A DNA stretch of 64,000 bases. It comes from Nonomuraea longispora. GTDB lineage: Bacteria; Actinomycetota; Actinomycetes; Streptosporangiales; Streptosporangiaceae. A model generated the notes under the pieces. The model saw only the letters and a list, made by a program, of their open reading frames with translations. It was not told the origin of the DNA and ran no database searches. A program made the translations under genes and the position numbers. Of the stretch, positions 30,301 to 37,978 are shown one piece after another (positions within the stretch are counted from its first letter, which is position 1; every line of letters starts with the position of its first letter). The DNA is taken from contig NZ_SMJZ01000008.1 in NCBI RefSeq assembly GCF_004348345.1, forward strand, positions 1 to 64,000, written 5' to 3'.

Positions 30301-31295
30301 ATCTGCGAGACAGCTTGACGGACGCCATCGACGCCGCCTGGGCAGCGGGGATGGAACACGTCAAGAAGACTCAGCCCGATCTGCACAGGAGCGACGTGCA
30401 TTTCGCGGGGCGCGCCAAGGACGCTGCCATGAGGCATGCCCGCGAGAAGCTCGCCGAGTGGCTCGCCGGCAACGGGCCGGGCCTGCTCGACGAGGGACGG
30501 GGTTATCGCATCCGGGGCGGGGTCCAGTACGACCGGCGTGGCCGCGAGATGGACGTGCCGGCTGACGAGCGGCTGCCACTGCACAAGAGAGTAGGAGCCG
30601 TCCGCGCCGACATCGTCATCGAGCGTACGGTGTGGGACAAGCGCCTTGTCGAGCGCTGGGTACCGGCCCACGTCTTCGACATGACGGTGCGGACGGAGAA
30701 CGACCTCAAGTCGCGGGGGCGGGTGAAGGACCGGCTCGGCCTCAGCTTTTTCCCCCAAGGCATCTCCCCGACCGGTTACGCCCCGCCCAACGAGTACGCG
30801 GCGGGGCGGGTCGCCCCTCCGCGGACCGACGCCCAGTGGAAGGCCCTGTCGGAATACGTCATCGACAATCTGGGGCGCCATGTCGACAACGTGGTGATAC
30901 GGGAGACACGGGAGCCGCTCTACCGGGTGGACAACCGTGCCCCGGACCAGTTGAAGGAGACCGGTTTCGTGGCGAAGGACATCCAGGACGCCGACCTCGA
31001 CCAGCACCTCGGCGCGGGTAACGGGGCCTTCGTGTCGACCAGCCGCAATCCCGCGATGCCCTGGCGTGGGAGATACCAGTACGAGCTCGACCTGGAGGGC
31101 GGCGTCGACGCGGACCGGACCGTCGGCAGCGAACTGTACGGCGGGCACCAGCAGGAGGTCGCCATCCCTGGAGGTTTCCCCTACAAGCACGTGCGGAGAT
31201 TCCGGCTGATGCTGAACGAGGAAGAGGTCGGGAACGGTGGGGCCGCGCCGGAATATGGTCCGTGGCACGACAACCCCGACTACGAACCGCCATAG
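27336..31295 (+). CDS. polymorphic toxin: WXG100-like, zincin, ADP-ribosyltransferase
   Basis: 1319 residues. Residues 1-~285 resemble the CpnT-type WXG100-like N domain (WAAGWLGG, then two helices and hydrophobic segments). Residues ~290-530 form a Pro/Ser/Gly linker with repeated EPPSGxSGTA units. Residues ~590-770 hold a metallopeptidase-like domain with H677-E678-Y679-G680-H681 and a third ligand candidate in HEMIAEAF (E738 or E742). After a helical region, residues ~1190-1319 match Scabin/pierisin-like ADP-ribosyltransferases: YRVDNR (R1197), FVSTSR (S1234-T-S) and Q1272-Q-E1274 followed by VAIPGG. Probably exported by an ESX system and active on DNA or protein. Fully in frame with normal codon use. 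Confidence 0.85.
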   Translation: MEFPSWAEWAAGWLGGCKWPDVDIEAMRRLGDAWLRAADDVAALLPHLDEVLGQVSSHNTGDSSEAFAGRASELRESAARLEQLCRAMGTQFKDAATEIEYAQMMILATLAVVVVSIARLVTALWTGGITAAAVAARLAQQRMRITLIYRQLLQSLLRYAAVDFATGAGLSVAVQGVQAFQGNRDRIDLGKAAIEGFQEAMESIVQSLTQGALNRKGAPGTTGIADAGRMLLLRAAGNDAFSGATGGAAAAAVMGFITGEPVSLEDMARAGVSQSVIGTATGIRELITPFDAGSTPTAPSTGSPGSAGSPSDIPGTAEPPSGPSGTAEPPSGLSGTASPAALPGPGAAGSPAPHVPGPSGMVGSAPAPPGPGPSGVADSTPAAESPLPPAGAPTPQSNPTPAPSAGSVPSQSDPSASRESTTPSSTSPPNAVSSPVSGSVRHEGGGPMPDAPSRALPDTGAPSTPEAPAYPSGGNAGLAREDVVPSAADLTSALGGTDAPGTGHATSSPDPSAGSSGSSLPPGARVAESAQPATAAGGAVAKQVGPQTYEGEARREAERLPGTGPRVDLRVDLGVDLGGMHPEAARSSAAAVRKLAERYPVEGLRHFRAVNFDEDFAHIPGADTQSALAVTNGERRGIYLNRRQLADPAGVVARAARDEETGRTVPGGGTVEGIVHHEYGHQLAEGVLGDPALRAELDQAVSRTLRMRYDAGDFHDDPAIRTEVEWHLSTIGAADPHEMIAEAFTEFHNAERPRPLATAIGRLIDRHLSRDAASRPDGSTEPGTRELEEVRARDAFSSRPDDVDDFWVNVALEAFRVGDARANAALNHQWVRWEEGKAAERELIIAAGLDDLAAWREFKENWRGVPSHHPQWHEIRKGHEYVYAALKNHFGRTHDELYPPGEGARTAEGGDHAGSGARPAVAEPSSPGPGKHDLGGTLESSDALGYVKRAEEEAEAAARRGEFVPPLNDPEVPNNDRVVQRQIQRTIRHLRDSLTDAIDAAWAAGMEHVKKTQPDLHRSDVHFAGRAKDAAMRHAREKLAEWLAGNGPGLLDEGRGYRIRGGVQYDRRGREMDVPADERLPLHKRVGAVRADIVIERTVWDKRLVERWVPAHVFDMTVRTENDLKSRGRVKDRLGLSFFPQGISPTGYAPPNEYAAGRVAPPRTDAQWKALSEYVIDNLGRHVDNVVIRETREPLYRVDNRAPDQLKETGFVAKDIQDADLDQHLGAGNGAFVSTSRNPAMPWRGRYQYELDLEGGVDADRTVGSELYGGHQQEVAIPGGFPYKHVRRFRLMLNEEEVGNGGAAPEYGPWHDNPDYEPP

Positions 31296-31314
31296 AGAAG
31301 GCAGGGGAGAGGAC

Positions 31315-31587
31315 ATGCGGCTACGGTCGGCCATCTGCGACGCGTGTTCCCGGATCAGGAAGCGGCCCAACCCGGCGGGGACGACGTCGCTCGACCGGGT
31401 CCTGCCGTTCTGCGAGGCATTTCCCGGCGGCGTACCGGACCAGATCTATTTCGGTGGCTTCGATCACCGGCAGGGCCATCCGGGGGACGGCGGCGTGCTC
31501 TTCGAGCTGCGCGAAGGCGGTGAGCCGGCGCTGGCCGCCTATGAGCAGGACACCGGCGAGCGGGGTGTTGTCTCAGGTCGTGAGTGA
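31315..31587 (+). CDS. small protein behind the toxin, immunity candidate
   Basis: A 90-residue protein from ATG 31315, with AGGGGAGAGG just upstream and 19 bp after the toxin stop. It has a CDACSR motif near the N terminus and a conserved-looking core, LPFCEAFPGGVPDQIYFGGF and HPGDGGVLFELREGG. I have seen this family in actinobacteria but cannot give it a proven role. Position suggests neutralisation of the ADP-ribosyltransferase. Confidence 0.65.
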   Translation: MRLRSAICDACSRIRKRPNPAGTTSLDRVLPFCEAFPGGVPDQIYFGGFDHRQGHPGDGGVLFELREGGEPALAAYEQDTGERGVVSGRE

Positions 31588-31595
31588 GGGAAAAC

Positions 31596-31655
31596 GTGCG
31601 CGCCGGGCAGCCGTGGCCGGGCGACGGCGGGGTCCGGTTCGCGATGCGGGCCGGC
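31596..31655 (+). other. short degenerate repeat of the immunity-candidate motif
   Basis: RAGQPWPGDGGVRFAMRAG, read directly after the small gene, mirrors RQGHPGDGGVLFELREGG within it. This looks like the tail of a second, lost copy of the gene. The plus-strand open frame that contains it is otherwise antisense to the LuxR gene at 31668-32087. Confidence 0.4.
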
Positions 31656-31667
31656 GCGCTCGGCGCT

Positions 31668-32087
31668 TCAGGCGCTCCGGCCCTCCGTCAGTGTCGGCCC
31701 AGCACGATGGCCGAGCACGGCCGCCCTGGTGAGTTCGGCCTTGTTGCCCAGCCCCAGCTTGGTCCTGATCCGGCGCAGGTAGGTGTCGACGGTGTGCCGG
31801 CTGATGCCCAGGCTCTGCGCGATCTGCTGCTGGGTCAGGCCGTCGGCGATCCGCTGGAGAACCTCGTTCTCCCTGCTGGACAGATCGGGATGACGCAGGG
31901 GCGGATCGTCCTCCACCACTTCCTGGATCACTCCCACGACCTTCTCGACCAGGTCGCCGTGCTGCCCGCCGGCCACCAGTACGAGGACGGGTGTGATGGT
32001 GGCGGCGTCGATGCCCTCCTCATGGAGCACCTCCGCCAGGCCGCGCGTGAGAACCGGCGATGGCGAGACAACAGAGACGATCGTCAT
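31668..32087 (-). CDS. LuxR-family orphan regulator, 139 residues
   Basis: ATG 32087 starts MTIVSVVSPSPVLTRGLAEVL, similar to the start of receiver-like domains, but it is shortened and lacks the phospho-acceptor region. Residues ~75-130 are a full LuxR HTH (LSSRENEVLQRIADGLTQQQ, ISRHTVDTYLRRIRTKLGL). It probably responds to something other than phosphorylation. It is the second regulator in a row next to the RiPP-like cluster. Confidence 0.85.
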   Translation of the reverse strand: MTIVSVVSPSPVLTRGLAEVLHEEGIDAATITPVLVLVAGGQHGDLVEKVVGVIQEVVEDDPPLRHPDLSSRENEVLQRIADGLTQQQIAQSLGISRHTVDTYLRRIRTKLGLGNKAELTRAAVLGHRAGPTLTEGRSA

Positions 32088-32200
32088 GTAGGCACCCCAA
32101 GCTCTGTGACGGACCTGCTCAGCATGGGGGACGAGGGGCCAGACGAACATCGCGGTAAACCCTGATTCCCCGCGATCCGCCGCATCAGGGTTCTTGGTGG

Positions 32201-35044
32201 TCAGATCCAGCCATCGAGAGCGTTCCTCATCCCGATACGGGAAGTGACGCCCAGTTTGGTGAAGATGTGCGACAGGTGGGTCTCGACCGTGTGGATGCTG
32301 ATCGACAGTTGCCGGGCGATCTGCTTGTTGCTGCTGCCCTCGCCCGCCAACTCGGCCACGTCCATCTCGCGGCGCGAGAGCCCGAACGGCCCCGCCGCGC
32401 GGCCTGGTGACGACGGCACCCGCACCCCGCTCCTTCGTTGCTCCCGGACGGTTTCGGCCAGCAGGTGCTTGGCCCCGCATCGGATGAAGATCTCCGCTGC
32501 TCGCTGCAGGGCCGTACGCGCGGGACCGCGCGCGTTCGCGGCGGTGAAGGCGACGCCCGCGCCCAGCCACGCGCGCCCGGCGTCGACCCAGTGCCCGGCA
32601 TGGGTGAACTCCTCGGCCGCGCGTGCGGCCTGCTCGGCCGAGGCGGCGGGCTCGTCGAGGCGCAGCGCGTGGGCCCTGCTCAGCCGGGCCGTCGCCTGGG
32701 AGGCGGGTAAGGCGGACGGGGCGAGGCGGGTGGCGCGCTCGGCCCACAGCGTGGCCTGCTCGCCTCGCTCCTGGGCCATCTCGGCGAAGGCCATGGTCTC
32801 GTAGCAGGCCAGCAGCGTGGCCCGGTCGAGGAGAATCCTGGCGGACGGTGTACAGACCTCCGCGAGCGCCTGCGCACCCGCGCTCACCTCGCCTGAGTTG
32901 ATCAGCGCCCGCGCGCCGGCGTAGCGGGCGGTGGCCGCCCACGATTCCGCTCTGCCCGCGCACACCTGCATCGCTTCCTCGGCGTGTCGCAGGGCCTCCT
33001 CGTGCCGTCCCGACCAGGAGGCCACCAGGCAGCGCTCCGTCAGTCCGAAGGTCAGCAACTGCACCGAAGACAGCGATCTGCCTGTCTCTGTCGCCTCGTC
33101 GGCCGCCATCTCCGCCGCCGAGAGCTCGCCGGCCTGCCAGAGCGTCCGAGCGTGCCCGGCCAGCAGATTCGGCAGGATGTAGGTCTGGCCCGTCGACCGG
33201 GCCACGGCGACAGCGCGCGAGAACCAGTGCAGCGCCGGCTTCTGGCGGCCCAGCAACGTCTGTGCCCAGCAGAACCAGGACAAGGCGTCGATCCATTCGG
33301 CCAGGTGCTCGTCGGAGCTCTTGCCGGCCAGGCGCTCCGCGGCCTCGATGTGGAAGAGCGCGTCTTCCGCCCGCCCGGCCGAGTAGGCCGCTATGGGCCG
33401 CAGCGCGGCCACGGCCACGGCCATGCCCGGCTCCTCCTCCACGGGGATCTCCGGGATGAGGTCCAGGTAGTGCTGAGCGGCCCGGACGTCGCCGCGCATG
33501 AGGTTGTCACCGACGAGCCGCAGCCGCAGGGGCACCGCCGCGCGCAGCAGGGGATGCGGCATGCGGCTGAGCTCCGCCATGAGCAGGGCCAGCCCCTCGG
33601 CCGGCCGGCCGAGCATCCGGTCCATCATGGCCGAGCGCCGGACCACCGATGCCCGTCGCGCGTGATCGGAGTCGGGCAGCAACCGCAGCGCCTGCTGCGC
33701 CGTGCTCCTGCCCTCGTGCAGTTGGCCACTGATCGCCTGGAGCCTGGCCAGTTCCATGAGGACCTTCACCCGGTCCGGCTCCTGCTCCGGCATCAGGCGC
33801 AGCACCGCCTGCAGCCAGCGCGCGGCTGTGGCGGGAGCGTGTTCCTCCGCCGACTGCGCCGCCGACTTCAGTGTCCGGATCGCGCCGCCGTCGCCCGGCC
33901 GGGCCGACTGCACCAGGTGGTGGGCGCGCAGCGACGCCGGCGCGCCAATCTCGGCCAGGTACGCGGCGATGCGCCCGTGCGCCCGCACCCGCCAGCCGGC
34001 GCCTGCCGAGTCGTAGACCGCGCTCCTGACGAGGGGATGGCGGAAGCGGAAGCGACTCGCCGACCTGGCCGGGCGGATGACATCGCGAGCGGCCAGCCGG
34101 TCCATGCTCTCGGCGACGGCCTCTTCCGGCAGCGCAGCGGCCACCTCCAGGATCGGCAGATCGAACTCCTCGCCCGCGACCGCCGCGCCGTGGGCCACCA
34201 GCAGCGCGTCGGGCGGCAGCGCGTCGAGTTCGAGCCTGAGCGCGCTACGCAGGTCGGCGGGCAGACCGCCCGGCATCGCCTCGGCCATGACCGGCGAACC
34301 CAGGTCGGCCAGGACCTCCAGATAGAACGGGTTGCCGCCGCTGACCTCGTACAACGCCTGTGAACGGGCGGGACCGGCCGCCGGGCCGAGAAATTCCTCC
34401 ACCTCGGTACGGCTCAGCGGATCCACCGTCAGCCGGTGGGCGTGCTTGCCGGGCTGCACCAGTTTGGCCAGGTGGGCGGGGGCCTGTGCGGGACGGTAGG
34501 CCAGCGCCATGAGCACGCTGCCGTCGGGCGGATGGCGGATCAGGTAGCCGAGCAGTTCCGCCGACGCCTCGTCGGCCCAGTGCACGTCGTCGAGCACCAG
34601 GGCCAGACCCCTGGGAGCGGCCAGCTCCTCCAGTACACCCCTGACGGCCCGGTAGAACCGGTTGCGGGTGAAGGGACTCAGCTGCGCGTCGTCGGCCGGT
34701 TCGCCGGCCAGAGAGGGGAAGACGGAGGCCAGCAGGGAGATCGCCGGCCGGTCGAGGCGTTCGCCCAGCTCCTCACGCAGGCCGGCCAGCCGTTCGTCGA
34801 GGGCGTCGACGACCAGGGCGAGCGGTAGGTCGGACTCGTACTCCGAAGCCAATCCCCTCGCCGCGAACATGCCATGCTGCTCCGCCTTGGCCGTCACCTC
34901 ATCCAGTAACCGTGACTTGCCCACGCCGGGTTCACCGGTCACCGCCAGGAGCTGGAAACGCCCGGCGAGAGTCGTTCTCAGCACACCGTCGAGCGCCGAG
35001 AGCTCGGCATGCCTTCCTACGAGCCGCTTGACTCGACCGTCCAC
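32201..35044 (-). CDS. large LuxR regulator with AAA ATPase (LAL type)
   Basis: A 947-residue protein. GTG 35044 is preferred because GGAGG (35055-35051) lies 6 bases before it; a TTG at 35071 has none. Domains: ATPase with Walker A GEPGVGKS and Walker [13 protein letters not shown]; a long helical TPR-like middle; C-terminal LuxR HTH ([36 protein letters not shown]). LAL regulators often activate neighbouring secondary-metabolite genes. It is divergent from the precursor peptide gene at 35196, with 151 bp between. Confidence 0.92.
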   Translation of the reverse strand: MDGRVKRLVGRHAELSALDGVLRTTLAGRFQLLAVTGEPGVGKSRLLDEVTAKAEQHGMFAARGLASEYESDLPLALVVDALDERLAGLREELGERLDRPAISLLASVFPSLAGEPADDAQLSPFTRNRFYRAVRGVLEELAAPRGLALVLDDVHWADEASAELLGYLIRHPPDGSVLMALAYRPAQAPAHLAKLVQPGKHAHRLTVDPLSRTEVEEFLGPAAGPARSQALYEVSGGNPFYLEVLADLGSPVMAEAMPGGLPADLRSALRLELDALPPDALLVAHGAAVAGEEFDLPILEVAAALPEEAVAESMDRLAARDVIRPARSASRFRFRHPLVRSAVYDSAGAGWRVRAHGRIAAYLAEIGAPASLRAHHLVQSARPGDGGAIRTLKSAAQSAEEHAPATAARWLQAVLRLMPEQEPDRVKVLMELARLQAISGQLHEGRSTAQQALRLLPDSDHARRASVVRRSAMMDRMLGRPAEGLALLMAELSRMPHPLLRAAVPLRLRLVGDNLMRGDVRAAQHYLDLIPEIPVEEEPGMAVAVAALRPIAAYSAGRAEDALFHIEAAERLAGKSSDEHLAEWIDALSWFCWAQTLLGRQKPALHWFSRAVAVARSTGQTYILPNLLAGHARTLWQAGELSAAEMAADEATETGRSLSSVQLLTFGLTERCLVASWSGRHEEALRHAEEAMQVCAGRAESWAATARYAGARALINSGEVSAGAQALAEVCTPSARILLDRATLLACYETMAFAEMAQERGEQATLWAERATRLAPSALPASQATARLSRAHALRLDEPAASAEQAARAAEEFTHAGHWVDAGRAWLGAGVAFTAANARGPARTALQRAAEIFIRCGAKHLLAETVREQRRSGVRVPSSPGRAAGPFGLSRREMDVAELAGEGSSNKQIARQLSISIHTVETHLSHIFTKLGVTSRIGMRNALDGWI

Positions 35045-35195
35045 GTACGACCTCCGGTTGCGCGAGATCAACGATCTTCAACTCTATTGCCTGTGCGGTT
35101 GCCTGACCACGCGGGTGTCAGGTGTTTTCGTGACTGTTGTCATCGTCCGGCCGTCGGCACTATTAAGTCACCGCCCCAAGGAAAGGGAAAAGAAA

Positions 35196-35405
35196 ATGAA
35201 TTCTCCGTTCGGTCTGGGAATCGCACGCACCGTCCCCGCCGAGGCGACCGGCGAGCCGGCCGGCGCCTACGACGCCGGCCAGCAGGTGTGGGTCGGCGGC
35301 GAGGACGTCTCCGCCGGTTACTGCACCAAGTTCAAGGTGTGCGCCCTCGGCGGCTGCGTCACCTACAACCGGCAGCTCTGGGACACCGGCCCCATCGGCT
35401 GCTGA
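35196..35405 (+). CDS. candidate RiPP precursor peptide, four cysteines
   Basis: A 69-residue peptide from ATG 35196 behind GGAAAGGGAAAA. Residues 1-40 (MNSPFGLGIARTVPAE.. YDAGQQVWVGGEDVSAG) look like an ATP-grasp target leader: PFGL near the start and YDxxQQ later. The C-terminal 28 residues form a likely core, with C43, C49, C54 and the final C69, two Lys (45, 47), three Thr (44, 56, 64) and only one acid (D63). There is no signal peptide. It is followed by a perfect hairpin and then the ATP-grasp, protease, redox and ABC genes, so it is probably processed by them. No homologue could be searched for here. Confidence 0.7.
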   Translation: MNSPFGLGIARTVPAEATGEPAGAYDAGQQVWVGGEDVSAGYCTKFKVCALGGCVTYNRQLWDTGPIGC

Positions 35406-35415
35406 CCCGCTGGGA

Positions 35416-35454
35416 CAGCTCGGGGCGGACACCTTCGCGGCGTCCGCCCCGAGC
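35416..35454 (+). terminator. perfect 14-bp hairpin between precursor and operon
   Basis: AGCTCGGGGCGGAC (35416-35429) and its exact complement (35441-35454) enclose an 11-base loop. No T-run follows, so it may be a partial terminator or an RNA-stabilising hairpin that makes the short precursor mRNA more abundant than the enzyme mRNA, a common layout in RiPP operons. Confidence 0.75.
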
Positions 35455-35499
35455 TCCCCACCCCGTTCCATCCCTATTACGAACCGGCGGGCCGCAGAA

Positions 35500-36519
35500 A
35501 TGCAGGAATCGCAGATATTGATATTCACGAACACCATGGATCCGCACGCAGACGTCGTCGTCAAGAAACTGAACAGCTGGGGTCATGAACCTGTGCGGCT
35601 GAATTCCGACGACCTGCCCGACGCGGCGGTGATCCGTACGGCGCTGCGCGGCCCGCGCTGGACGGGCGGATTTCACATAATTGCCGGCGACCGGGTCGCC
35701 GACCTGGAGCGCGTGCGGTCGGTGTGGCTGCGCCGCCCCCACCCGTACGGGCCGTCGGCCGCGCTCGGGCCGCTGGAACGCGCCTTCGCCGTCGCGGAGC
35801 TGGAGCAGACCATGGGCGGGCTGCTCGCCTCGCTGGACTGCTACTGGATGAGCCGCCCGGGCGACGTCAGGGCGGCGAGCTGGAAACCCGAGCAACTGCG
35901 GCGGGCCGCACGCATGGGTTTCGAGGTGCCGCGCACGCTCATCACGAGCGACCCGGAAGCGGTACGCGCCTTCCACGCCGAGTGCGGTGAAAGGACGATC
36001 TTCAAGAGCATGACGGGACCCGCCGCGCTCGCCTCCGTCGAGCCCGCCCCGGAGGCGGTGCCCGCCCCGCCGACGGCCTTGGAGATGCCGACGACCATGC
36101 TCGGGGAGGCTGAGCTGGCGGCGCTGGAGGCCGTTCGCCTGACCCCCTGCCTGTTCCAGGAGTACGTCGACAAGGACAGGGAGCTGCGGGTGACCGTCAT
36201 CGGCGACGAGGTCTTCGCCGCCGAGATTCACTCGCAGGCACGGCCGGAGACCGCGGTGGACCTGCGGCACTTCGAGGTGGACGTCCCCTACCGGGCGGTC
36301 CGGCTGCCGGACGAGGTGGCGGGACGATGCCTGGAGTTCGTGCACAGCTACGGCCTGACCTTCGGCGGGCTCGACCTCGTCCTGACTCCGGACGGCCGCC
36401 ACGTCTTCCTGGAGAACAATCCCATCGGCCAATTCCTCTACATCGAGGAGCGTGTGCCGGAGCTGCGCATGACAGATGCGCTGGCCGGCTGCCTGGTCAA
36501 CGCGGGACGGCCGTCGTGA
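35500..36519 (+). CDS. MvdD-like ATP-grasp ligase
   Basis: A 339-residue protein similar to graspetide ligases: pre-ATP-grasp domain with ILIFTNTMDPHADVVVKKL and VRSVWLRRPHPYG, ATP-grasp lysine in TIFKSMTGP, LFQEYVDKDRELRVTVIGD, and metal ligands in FLENNPIGQFLYIEE. The family links side chains (Asp/Glu to Ser/Thr/Lys) or ligates peptides. It lies 94 bp after the precursor, across the hairpin, and its stop overlaps the next GTG (GTGA 36516-36519). Precursor acids are few, so the reaction may differ from microviridin-type cross-linking. Confidence 0.88.
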   Translation: MQESQILIFTNTMDPHADVVVKKLNSWGHEPVRLNSDDLPDAAVIRTALRGPRWTGGFHIIAGDRVADLERVRSVWLRRPHPYGPSAALGPLERAFAVAELEQTMGGLLASLDCYWMSRPGDVRAASWKPEQLRRAARMGFEVPRTLITSDPEAVRAFHAECGERTIFKSMTGPAALASVEPAPEAVPAPPTALEMPTTMLGEAELAALEAVRLTPCLFQEYVDKDRELRVTVIGDEVFAAEIHSQARPETAVDLRHFEVDVPYRAVRLPDEVAGRCLEFVHSYGLTFGGLDLVLTPDGRHVFLENNPIGQFLYIEERVPELRMTDALAGCLVNAGRPS

Positions 36520-37415
36520 GCGGGCACGTGGTCGCCGACGTGCTGGCCGAGCTGGAGAGCGTACGCGGTGGCCGGGCGATCGCCCTGCTGGCCGACCGCC
36601 TCGACGCCACGCACGCCTACGCCCTGTACGAGTGCCTGCGCGGTCGCGCGCGTACCGAGCGCATCGACCTCGTGCTCTTCACCAGTGGAGGCGACGTGGA
36701 CGCCACGCGGCGTATCGCCCTGCTGCTGCGCGAGCACGCCGATCGGCTGACCGTGCTCGTTCCCGACCACGCCGAGTCCGCGGGCACCCTGCTGTGCCTG
36801 GCCGCTGACGAGCTGGTGCTGGGTCCGATGGCGCAACTCGGGCCGATCGACCCGCACGTCTCCTCCGCGGGGGAGCAGGCCGCAGGTCCTGGCCGTATCT
36901 CCGCCGAGGACATCCGGCTCCTGCCCCGGATGGCCGGCGAGTGGTTCGGCCTGGACCAGAAGGCCGACCAGCTGCACATCTTCTCGGCCGTCAGCCAGCG
37001 GCTGTTCCCCACGACACTGTCCACCTTCTACCGAGCCGACCGCAACATCCGCAGGGCGGCACGCGAGCTCATCGCCCTCCAGCGGCCCGGCCTGGGCGAG
37101 GAAGGACGCATCCGCGTCGTCGACGAGCTGGTCTCCGGCTACGACAGCCACGGCCACGCCATCACGCGTACCGAGATCGCACGGCTGGGGCTTCGGGTGA
37201 CGATGCCGAGCCCGCGTGAGGAGGAGCTGATGTGGCGCTGCGCCGAGCCGCTGCGCGAGTGGCACACGCGCAGCGACGAGAACGGCGGCCTGCTCGGCAT
37301 GGTCGCCGACGCCGAAGGCTTCCGCGCCCGCAGGTTCTTCACCGCCCCCACGCCCGACCAGCCGCCCCGCCCCTACTGGGAGTTCGACCACCCCGAAGGT
37401 GAACGCACATGCTGA
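36516..37415 (+). CDS. SDH-type serine protease (Clp-fold)
   Basis: A 299-residue protein of the SDH_sah (serine dehydrogenase proteinase, S49/Clp-fold) family. LVLFTSGGDVDATRRIALLL gives the oxyanion strand, PDHAESAGTLLCLAADELVLG contains the probable nucleophile S88 (ESAG; the family usually has KSAG), and LGPIDPHVSS is the family signature. No signal peptide: cytosolic or membrane-surface. In this operon it is the obvious candidate for leader removal. It overlaps genes on both sides by 4-7 bp. Confidence 0.82.
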   Translation: MSGHVVADVLAELESVRGGRAIALLADRLDATHAYALYECLRGRARTERIDLVLFTSGGDVDATRRIALLLREHADRLTVLVPDHAESAGTLLCLAADELVLGPMAQLGPIDPHVSSAGEQAAGPGRISAEDIRLLPRMAGEWFGLDQKADQLHIFSAVSQRLFPTTLSTFYRADRNIRRAARELIALQRPGLGEEGRIRVVDELVSGYDSHGHAITRTEIARLGLRVTMPSPREEELMWRCAEPLREWHTRSDENGGLLGMVADAEGFRARRFFTAPTPDQPPRPYWEFDHPEGERTC

Positions 37416-37978
37416 GCCCCTTGCCTGAGTACGCGCTGCTGTTCTTCCGCCTGAGCCTGACACTGGTCTTCGTCCTGGCGGTCGTGGCCAAGTTGCGCGA
37501 CCTGCCGGCCTTCACGAAGGCGACCGCCGACCTGTCGGGCCTGCCCGCCCGCGCGGCCCGGCCCGCCGCGACCGCGGTGGTGCTGGCCGAGGCCACCGCC
37601 GCCGTGTCGATCGCGGCCGGCGGCGACGCGCTGACGTGGGGGCTCCTGCTCGCCGCGGGTCTCCTGCTGCTGTTCTCCGCCCAGCTCATGCTGGCCCTGC
37701 TGAGAGGGCGCAGCGTTTCCTGCAACTGCTTCGGCCGCAGCACGCAGCCCATCTCGGCGCTCGACCTGCTCCGTAACGCCGGGCTGATCGCCTGCGCCTG
37801 CGCCGCGCTCGTTCTGCAGATGCTGACGCCGCACCAGAGCGTCGTGCGTACGGACGCGCTCGCTCTTGTCGCGGTGATGGCCCTGCTGTTCGTCACTGTC
37901 TGGCTGCGCCTGCCCGATGTGAGCCTGATCCTGCGCCCGGCGCGGCAGGCGGCGGCCACGAAGGAGAGCCTCTCATGA
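37409..37978 (+). CDS. MauE/DoxX-like redox membrane protein
   Basis: A 189-residue four-helix membrane protein: LSLTLVFVLAVVAKLRDLPAF at the start, LLLAAGLLLLFSAQLMLALL, then C105-N-C107-F-G, the cysteine pair typical of MauE-like proteins, and two further helices. MauE helps to form disulfides in methylamine dehydrogenase by passing electrons to or from a thioredoxin-like partner; here the partner is the next gene. Confidence 0.82.
   Translation: MLSPLPEYALLFFRLSLTLVFVLAVVAKLRDLPAFTKATADLSGLPARAARPAATAVVLAEATAAVSIAAGGDALTWGLLLAAGLLLLFSAQLMLALLRGRSVSCNCFGRSTQPISALDLLRNAGLIACACAALVLQMLTPHQSVVRTDALALVAVMALLFVTVWLRLPDVSLILRPARQAAATKESLS

Noticed and set aside
32227-34363. Several plus-strand frames over the LAL regulator
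   Set aside because: Low-complexity Arg/Ala/Gly shadows; the minus-strand protein has Walker motifs and HTH.
35163-35564. Minus-strand frame across the precursor peptide
   Set aside because: No ribosome site or family features; antisense of the peptide and hairpin.
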